This document shows, one piece after another, positions 1 through 4,322 of a stretch of 7,839 nucleotides of DNA. Position 1 is the first letter of the stretch, and the number at the start of each line of letters is the position of its first letter. Under the pieces are notes generated by a model, which was not told where the DNA came from, did no database searches, and saw only the letters and a program-made list of their open reading frames with translations. Source of the DNA: Candidatus Sulfotelmatobacter sp. (lineage in GTDB: Bacteria > Acidobacteriota > Terriglobia > Terriglobales > Acidobacteriaceae); NCBI GenBank assembly GCA_030040725.1, contig JASHTD010000090.1, positions 1 through 7,839 on the forward strand, given 5' to 3'. Both the position numbers and the translations under genes were made by a program.

Positions 1-40
1 CCCAATGAAGTGATTGCCAGGTTCTAACCGAACCATGTGG

Positions 41-80
41 GGACAGCCGCCCTCGGCTGTCCGGTCGAGCGGAGCTCGAC
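41..80. repeat. Tandem pair of short perfect hairpins
   Basis: Two perfect inverted repeats lie almost back to back. GGACAGCCG (41-49) pairs with CGGCTGTCC (54-62) across a 4-nt loop, and GTCGAGC (64-70) pairs with GCTCGAC (74-80) across GGA. No T tract follows either, so they do not look like terminators. They resemble the mosaic palindromic elements elsewhere in the intergenic DNA of this window. No function can be read from them. Confidence 0.6.
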
Positions 81-164
81 AGTCGCGCTCAAGCCATGCC
101 GCCTTCATTATGGTCCTCGCTCAGCCGATCCGACCGCGCCGCCAAGCGAACGCAATCTTCGCTC

Positions 165-214
165 CGCTCAGCATGACATTACTTTCCGCCTTCCTTCGTC
201 TGTCATGCTGAGCG
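165..214. repeat. Head-to-head ends of two intergenic repeat copies
   Basis: CGCTCAGCATGACA (165-178) is the exact reverse complement of TGTCATGCTGAGCG (201-214), a 14-bp inverted repeat with a 22-nt spacer. Each arm is the left end of the repeat family described at 201-259, 3764-3828 and 4027-4088. This is therefore two copies facing outward from a shared centre, the leftward copy being degenerate beyond about position 140. Paired opposing copies are a common arrangement for REP-type elements. Confidence 0.6.
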
Positions 215-259
215 CAGCCGCGAGGACGAAGCCCAGCGGCGGGGTCGAAGCATCCCTAT
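201..259 (+). repeat. REP-like intergenic repeat, copy 1
   Basis: This copy begins TGTCATGCTGAGCG and ends GTCGAAGCATCCCTATG. The same two ends bracket different interiors at 3764-3828 (reverse orientation) and 4027-4088. The interior here has GCCGC and GCGGC arms flanking GA-rich sequence. The ends are conserved, the interior varies but is palindromic, and all copies are intergenic, as expected of a dispersed REP or MITE-like family. No transposase is present in the window. Confidence 0.6.
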
Positions 260-399
260 GTCACAACGAAAACCACGCGGGAGAAGCCATGCATAACCTG
301 TTAGCTATCCTTCCTGCTTCCTGAGCTTATTTCGTTGACTGTGATCAGGAAAGCTACGCTGTTCTAGTCCCAAGTCAACACCAGGGCGGGGCACTCACG

Positions 400-408
400 T
401 GGTACAAT
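400..408 (+). promoter_or_regulatory. Extended -10 promoter element of gyrA
   Basis: TG at 400-401 followed by one base and TACAAT (403-408) gives a TGN extended -10 element, 5 of 6 to the TATAAT consensus. No good -35 lies 16-18 bp upstream, which fits extended -10 promoters. Transcription would start near 415 and leave a gyrA leader of about 85 nt. Assigned from sequence only. Confidence 0.5.
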
Positions 409-442
409 AAAAACATTCCTAAAGATAACTAACCACCTGTAA

Positions 443-496
443 ATGCAATTATTTGCGGCACAATCCCGAGACCTGGACCGAGCTCCCAACGCCTAA
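443..496 (+). CDS. Possible 17-codon upstream ORF in the gyrA leader
   Basis: An ATG at 443 opens a 17-codon frame (peptide MQLFAAQSRDLDRAPNA) ending in TAA at 494-496, three bases before the gyrA ATG. It is in the gyrA frame but separated from it by the stop. Neither this ATG nor the gyrA ATG has a clear Shine-Dalgarno sequence, so gyrA translation might be coupled to termination of this peptide. It may equally be chance; nothing in the peptide is recognisable. An alternative is that the leader is simply untranslated. Confidence 0.25.
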   Translation: MQLFAAQSRDLDRAPNA

Positions 497-499
497 CCT

Positions 500-3151
500 A
501 TGCCTGAAGATCAGAATCCCGAACTCCCCCTGACTCCACCCCCCGGCGGAGGCGACTCCGGCGGCCCCGGCGCATTGCACATTCAGCCCGTCAATATCGA
601 AGACGAGATGCGCAAGTCGTATCTCGATTATTCGATGTCGGTCATCATCGGCCGCGCCCTGCCCGACGTTCGCGACGGACTCAAGCCCGTGCATCGCCGC
701 ATTCTTTACACCATGCAGCAGATGGGCTTGCAACCCAATCGCGCCACGCGCAAGTGCGCCAGAATCGTCGGCGAAGTGATGGGCAAGTACCATCCCCACG
801 GCAATCTCGCCGTTTACGACGCGCTCGTTCGCCTGGCGCAGGATTGGTCCATGCGCTATCCGCTGATTTTCGGACAGGGAAATTTCGGCTCCATCGATGG
901 CGACCCTCCCGCAGCTGACCGCTACACCGAAGCCAAGCTGGCGCAGGTTTCCACCGCGCTGCTCGAAGATCTCGATAAAGAAACCGTAGACTTCCGCCCC
1001 AACTATGACGGCAGCGAAGTCGAGCCTGACGTTCTTTCCACCCGAATTCCCAATCTTCTTATTAATGGCTCCGACGGAATCGCTGTCGGCATGGCCACAA
1101 AAATTCCGCCGCACAACTTAACTGAAATCGTCGATGCGGCCATTACGCTGATCAACAATCCCAACGCGCAACTCGCCGAGATTCTGAAATTCGTCCAGGG
1201 CCCGGATTTCCCCACCTACGGCATCATCCACGGCCGCTCGGGAATCTTCGAAGCCTACCGCACCGGACGCGGCCGCTTCACCATGCGCGCCAAAGCCGCA
1301 ATTGAAAACCTTACGAAAGAGCGCCAGGCCATTGTCGTCACCGAAATTCCTTACCAGGTGAACAAGACTGTCCTGATTAAGCGCATCGCGCAGCTCGTCA
1401 ACGACAAAGAGATCGAAGACATCGCCGATGTCAACGATTACAGCGATCGCGAAGGCATGCGCATCGTCGTGGAACTCAAACGTGGAGCCGAGCCGCAGAT
1501 CGTTCTCAATCAGCTCTTCAAGCACACGCAGATGCAGGAAGGCTTCTCCATGATCCTGCTGGCGGTGGTCAACGGCCAGCCGCGCGAAATGGGATTGATC
1601 GAAGCCATCAAGCACTTCATCAATCACCGCATCGAAGTGGTGCGCCGCCGCACTGCGTTTTTGCTCTCGAAGGCCCGCGACCGCGAGCACATTCTCGAAG
1701 GCTATCTCACCGCCCTCGATCATCTCGATAACGTCATCAGCATCATTCGCGGCAGCTCGAACCGCGCCGACGCCCGCGAAAACCTGGTTCTCTATTTCGG
1801 CGGTAAGAAGATCGACATCAACACCACCGGCCGCGTTCCCAAACTTGATCCGGAAAAGCCGTTCACCGGCAAGCAAGCCGATGCCATTCTCGAATTGCAA
1901 TTGCATCGCTTAACCAAGCTTTCCATCGACGAGATTTCGAACGAACTGAAGCAAGTTCGCGACAACATCGCCGAGTATGAATCCATTCTCGCCTCCGAGA
2001 AAAAACTCCGCTCCGTCATCATCAAAGAGCTCGAAGAAGTCAAAGAAGCTTACGGTGACGAGCGCCGCACCCGCATCGAAGACGAAGCCGCAGAAATCGT
2101 TCTCGAAGATCTGATCGCCGATGAGCAGGTCGCCGTCACCTTCAGCCACTCCGGCTACATGAAGCGCACGCCGATCTCCACCTACCGCATGCAGCGCCGC
2201 GGCGGTACCGGCCGCACCGGCATGAAGACCCGCGAAGAGGATTTCGTCGAGCATCTCTTCATCGCCTCCACGCACGCCTACATTCTGATTTTCACTAACA
2301 AAGGCCGCGTCTACTGGCTCAAGGTTTATGAGATTCCCGACATCGGCGCCGCCGGACGCGGCAAGCACATCGGCAATCTCATCGGCCTGCAGCCCGGCGA
2401 GACCGTGCGCACCATGCTGGCCGTGCGTAACCTCGAAGAAGAAAACAAGTACGTTTTCTTCGCCACGCGCAACGGCCTGGTAAAGAAATCGGAGCTGCGC
2501 GAGTTCATGCACGTGCGCTCGAACGGCATCAACGCCATCGGCATCGAGCAGGGAGACGAACTCGTCGCCGCCCGGGTTACCGACGGCAATCAGATTGTCT
2601 TCCTCGCCTCGCACGAAGGCATGGCCGTGCGCTTCGACGAGAATCACGTTCGTCCCATGGGCCGTGCCGCGTACGGAGTTTGGGGCATCGACCTCGAAAA
2701 AAATGACTACGTGGTCGGCATGACCGTGACGCCGAAGGCTGGTGTTGCGCCCGTCAAAACAACCGAAGATGTGGCCGAAGGAGAAACCGCCGAAGTCGCT
2801 GTTGGCGGCAACCTCATTCTTTCTGTCACCGAAAACGGATTCGGCAAGCGCACTCCCGCCGACGAGTATCGCCTCACCAACCGGGGAGGCAAAGGCGTTA
2901 TCAACCTGAAAACCACCGAGCGCGTCGGTAAAGTGGTGGCCATCGCCCTGGTTGATGAAGACTCGCAGGTCATGCTGATCAGCCAGTACGGCAAAATCAT
3001 CCGCATGGACTCGAAGACCATCCGCGAATCCGGCCGCAATGCCCAGGGCGTTCGGCTCTTGCAGATGGAACCAGGTGATCGCGTGGCCGCAGCTGTAGTA
3101 TTAGCACCGGAAGAAGAACCCAACGGCAACGGTGGGACGCTGATCCAGTAA
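500..3151 (+). CDS. gyrA: DNA gyrase subunit A
   Basis: This 883-aa protein is the DNA-cleaving subunit of gyrase (A2B2), which introduces negative supercoils using ATP hydrolysed by GyrB. An acidic, Pro/Gly-rich N-terminal tail (about residues 1-35) precedes the winged-helix cleavage domain with the RALPDVRDGLKPVHRR motif. The active-site Arg141-Tyr142 correspond to E. coli R121-Y122. The tower and coiled-coil follow, and then a beta-pinwheel from about residue 525. A GyrA-box QRRGGTG at 565-571 marks gyrase rather than topoisomerase IV. Length is normal (E. coli 875). The quinolone-region motif reads HPHGNLAVYD (98-107), so the usual Ser83 is Leu103 and Asp82 is Asn102, while Asp87 is kept as Asp107. 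The ATG at 500 is the only sensible in-frame start, although it lacks a clear Shine-Dalgarno. No gyrB is adjacent. Confidence 0.97.
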   Translation: MPEDQNPELPLTPPPGGGDSGGPGALHIQPVNIEDEMRKSYLDYSMSVIIGRALPDVRDGLKPVHRRILYTMQQMGLQPNRATRKCARIVGEVMGKYHPHGNLAVYDALVRLAQDWSMRYPLIFGQGNFGSIDGDPPAADRYTEAKLAQVSTALLEDLDKETVDFRPNYDGSEVEPDVLSTRIPNLLINGSDGIAVGMATKIPPHNLTEIVDAAITLINNPNAQLAEILKFVQGPDFPTYGIIHGRSGIFEAYRTGRGRFTMRAKAAIENLTKERQAIVVTEIPYQVNKTVLIKRIAQLVNDKEIEDIADVNDYSDREGMRIVVELKRGAEPQIVLNQLFKHTQMQEGFSMILLAVVNGQPREMGLIEAIKHFINHRIEVVRRRTAFLLSKARDREHILEGYLTALDHLDNVISIIRGSSNRADARENLVLYFGGKKIDINTTGRVPKLDPEKPFTGKQADAILELQLHRLTKLSIDEISNELKQVRDNIAEYESILASEKKLRSVIIKELEEVKEAYGDERRTRIEDEAAEIVLEDLIADEQVAVTFSHSGYMKRTPISTYRMQRRGGTGRTGMKTREEDFVEHLFIASTHAYILIFTNKGRVYWLKVYEIPDIGAAGRGKHIGNLIGLQPGETVRTMLAVRNLEEENKYVFFATRNGLVKKSELREFMHVRSNGINAIGIEQGDELVAARVTDGNQIVFLASHEGMAVRFDENHVRPMGRAAYGVWGIDLEKNDYVVGMTVTPKAGVAPVKTTEDVAEGETAEVAVGGNLILSVTENGFGKRTPADEYRLTNRGGKGVINLKTTERVGKVVAIALVDEDSQVMLISQYGKIIRMDSKTIRESGRNAQGVRLLQMEPGDRVAAAVVLAPEEEPNGNGGTLIQ

Positions 3152-3191
3152 TCAAAAGTAGCGTCGGCGTCTCTCCTGCAAACTTTGATGT

Positions 3192-3224
3192 GGCGCGGGC
3201 AATCCGCCAGCGCCGTTTTCTTTT
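3192..3224 (+). terminator. Probable gyrA terminator
   Basis: GGCGC (3192-3196) can pair with GCGCC (3210-3214), with extra internal G-C pairing possible between 3197-3198 and 3204-3205. The T-rich run TTTTCTTTT (3216-3224) follows. It lies about 40 bp after the gyrA stop. The stem is short and imperfect, so the call is moderate. Confidence 0.5.
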
Positions 3225-3289
3225 CCCAAGTCGGGAATGTTCCCAAGATATTTCTCGGCGTATCAACTCAATCTGCCGTACCCGCAAAC

Positions 3290-3295
3290 TACAAT
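3290..3295 (+). promoter_or_regulatory. Candidate -10 box for the tRNA-like gene
   Basis: TACAAT at 3290-3295 matches the sigma70 -10 consensus at 5 of 6 positions and is identical to the proposed gyrA -10. It would start transcription near 3302, about 17 nt before the mature tRNA 5' end at 3319. No convincing -35 is seen 16-18 bp upstream. A short hairpin (CAGAC 3305-3309 with GTCTG 3314-3318) fills the leader and abuts the acceptor stem. Confidence 0.4.
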
Positions 3296-3318
3296 TTCTG
3301 CCAGCAGACAAGCGTCTG

Positions 3319-3407
3319 GGAGGGTGTTGCCAGGGGGTACTGGACGCAGTCTGTCACACTGTCGAGTGGTTTCATCAGCCACTAGGGTTCGACTCCCTCA
3401 CCCTCCT
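3319..3407 (+). tRNA. Allo-tRNA-like class II tRNA, 8/4 branch, anticodon GUC
   Basis: The sequence folds into a complete cloverleaf. The acceptor stem is 8 bp, GGAGGGTG (3319-3326) with CACCCTCC (3399-3406). The D arm is CCAG (3330-3333) with CTGG (3340-3343) and loop GGGGTA. The anticodon stem is GCAGT (3346-3350) with ACTGT (3358-3362), and its 7-nt loop CTGTCAC has U33 and anticodon GTC (3353-3355). A long variable arm pairs 3365-3371 with 3377-3383. The T stem is 4 bp, AGGG (3384-3387) with CCCT (3395-3398), and its loop TTCGACT fits TTCRANY. The 8/4 branch differs from normal tRNAs (7/5) and bacterial tRNA-Sec (8/5). It matches the allo-tRNAs described from Acidobacteria as possible missense or nonsense suppressors or regulatory RNAs. 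GUC would read Asp codons, but normal tRNA-Asp lacks a long variable arm, so the charged amino acid (perhaps serine) is unknown. The discriminator is T3407; CCA is not encoded. Confidence 0.78.
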
Positions 3408-3437
3408 CGTGGAGTCACTCGACGATCAAGAAGCAGC

Positions 3438-3465
3438 TTGACAAACACTTTGCGCGAATTATCAT
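3438..3465 (+). promoter_or_regulatory. Strong sigma70-type promoter downstream of the tRNA-like gene
   Basis: A perfect -35 TTGACA (3438-3443), a 16-bp spacer and -10 TATCAT (3460-3465, 5 of 6) make this the best promoter match in the window. Transcription would start near 3472. No ORF follows; about 35 nt downstream is a Rho-independent terminator. It therefore probably drives a very short RNA, or it is the remnant of a promoter for something lost. Confidence 0.65.
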
Positions 3466-3471
3466 AAAGGT

Positions 3472-3534
3472 GTTTGGCAGACTGCGTTCAGTACCAAGTT
3501 TCAGACCCCGGCTGATGACCGGGGTTTTGCTTTT
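3472..3534 (+). ncRNA. Candidate small RNA of about 60 nt
   Basis: This unit is bounded by the TTGACA/TATCAT promoter and the terminator at 3506-3534. The predicted RNA has a 5' hairpin, with TTGG (3474-3477) pairing CCAA (3494-3497) outside ACTG (3481-3484) pairing CAGT (3489-3492). A short single-stranded stretch follows, then the terminator hairpin. There is no ORF and no known RNA family was recognised. The alternative is that the terminator simply ends the tRNA-like transcript started near 3302. Confidence 0.4.
3506..3534 (+). terminator. Rho-independent terminator
   Basis: CCCCGG (3506-3511) and CCGGGG (3519-3524) form a perfect 6-bp GC stem around the loop CTGATGA. TTTTGCTTTT (3525-3534) follows. 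It would end transcription from the promoter at 3438-3465, or read-through from the tRNA-like gene. Confidence 0.8.
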
Positions 3535-3618
3535 GCTGCAGTTCAACCGGTTGCTGCCCAAACTGCCGAACTCTGGCTCGTCGAGCGCCGGCTACTGGGC
3601 TCCTGAGCGCCTTAAATC

Positions 3619-3636
3619 GCAGCGGTAAACCGCTGC
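3619..3636. repeat. Intergenic hairpin, perfect 8-bp palindrome
   Basis: GCAGCGGT (3619-3626) pairs perfectly with ACCGCTGC (3629-3636) across AA. It sits in gene-free DNA among other palindromes, and no T tract follows. Likely part of a dispersed intergenic element rather than a terminator. Confidence 0.5.
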
Positions 3637-3763
3637 GCCCACCCAAAAGCGACATTGTCCCGCCGGTGGGCTGACGGGCCATTTTGTGGCGGGACGCAGC
3701 TTCCGCTATCGGGATTTCTCCGGATTAGGTTTGCGTGGGATGTGCCGGCGTTCGGTGAAGAAT

Positions 3764-3828
3764 GTAGGGATCCCTCGACTGCGGTATTGCTTCGCTGTCG
3801 CGAGGCAATGTTCTCGCTCGGGATGACA
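3764..3828 (-). repeat. REP-like intergenic repeat, copy 2 (inverted)
   Basis: Read on the minus strand this starts TGTCATCCCGAGCG and ends AGTCGAGGGATCCCTAC, the same ends as copies 1 and 3. The interior holds its own near-palindrome, ATTGCTTCGC (3786-3795) against GCGAGGCAAT (3800-3809), with one mismatch. That interior is unrelated in sequence to the stems in the other copies. Confidence 0.65.
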
Positions 3829-3870
3829 ACGCTTATTTTGTGCCGCCCCTTCGGGACTGGTGTGTGGAAT

Positions 3871-3904
3871 CCCACCATCGCGCAAGGAACGCGCAAGGAT
3901 GGGG
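3871..3904. repeat. Palindromic element containing an 11-bp tandem duplication
   Basis: CCATC (3875-3879) and GATGG (3898-3902) flank two adjacent units starting CGCGCAAGGA (3879-3888 and 3890-3899). This gives both an inverted repeat at the edges and a direct repeat inside. It is intergenic; no coding or promoter function is visible. Confidence 0.45.
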
Positions 3905-3958
3905 CACCCGGCTTAAGCCGCGCCGAGGCTAACGCTTGGCCTCGCTTCGTATCAGGGC

Positions 3959-4020
3959 CACGACTTCAGTCGTGCCGATCATGTGTCGCTAAGAAATAGG
4001 GGCTTCAGCCCTTGGCCCCT
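3959..4020. repeat. Cluster of short inverted repeats
   Basis: CACGACT (3959-3965) pairs with AGTCGTG (3968-3974). Then GGGCT (4000-4004) pairs with AGCCC (4007-4011), and AGGGGC (3998-4003) could alternatively pair with GCCCCT (4015-4020). The motif of two complementary arms around TC occurs twice. It looks like a second intergenic repeat type joined directly to repeat copy 3. Confidence 0.5.
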
Positions 4021-4026
4021 GCAATC

Positions 4027-4088
4027 TGTCATCCTGAGCGAAGTGAGATCGTGCTTCGGACGATCTCACGCAGTCGAAGGATCCCTAC
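4027..4088 (+). repeat. REP-like intergenic repeat, copy 3
   Basis: It begins TGTCATCCTGAGCG and ends AGTCGAAGGATCCCTAC. The interior is a perfect 10-bp stem, GTGAGATCGT (4043-4052) with ACGATCTCAC (4060-4069), around GCTTCGG. This is the best-formed copy of the family in the window. Confidence 0.7.
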
Positions 4089-4306
4089 GTATCTCACACC
4101 GCAATGTGATCCCGGCTACCGACAAACACAGCCTGCGTGCATTAAGAATGATTTGCGGGTCGGAATCTTAGTTCTTCTCCCTTGGATAAAGGCCGGATGG
4201 CCGCTCCGATCCGTCCAATCTGACCGCGATTCGCACGGCGTTCGTGCCTGCACCGATAGACGGAGAAAGGCTCCACGAACGGAATAAATCCTCAGCAACA
4301 TCCAGA
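4089..4306. other. Gene-free stretch upstream of the GloVer gene
   Basis: Short open frames here have no Shine-Dalgarno sequence, recognisable domain or consistent codon use. Small palindromes are present, for example GCACG and CGTGC around GCGTT near 4232-4246. The promoter of the gene at 4323 must lie here or just downstream, but no clear -35/-10 pair was found. Confidence 0.5.
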
Positions 4307-4307
4307 T

Positions 4308-4315
4308 AAGGAGGG
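4308..4315 (+). promoter_or_regulatory. Strong ribosome binding site
   Basis: AAGGAGGG is a near-perfect Shine-Dalgarno sequence, 7 nt before the ATG at 4323. It is the strongest in the window and fixes the start of the GloVer protein. Confidence 0.85.
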
Positions 4316-4322
4316 TAATCGA

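Noticed and set aside
1..320. Short plus-strand ORFs at the left edge
   Set aside because: The sequence is made of hairpins and REP-like repeat copies. The frames have no ribosome binding site and no consistent codon use.
449..2647. Long minus-strand ORFs opposite gyrA
   Set aside because: They are antisense shadows of a GC-rich, codon-biased gene. Composition is skewed and no domain is recognisable.
3319..3407. Selenocysteine tRNA gene (selC)
   Set aside because: The long variable arm and 8-bp acceptor stem fit. However, the anticodon loop with U33 in place gives GUC, not UCA. The T stem is 4 bp instead of 5, and the D stem is 4 bp instead of the long stem typical of bacterial tRNA-Sec. 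UCA appears only if the loop is shifted by one base.
3185..3467. Overlapping plus-strand ORFs of 66-83 codons
   Set aside because: They run through the tRNA-like gene and its flanks in different frames, have no ribosome binding site, and resemble no protein.
3535..4306. CRISPR array or insertion sequence in the long gene-free stretch
   Set aside because: Repeats are few, differ in orientation and are not regularly spaced. There is no transposase fragment and no flanking target duplication.
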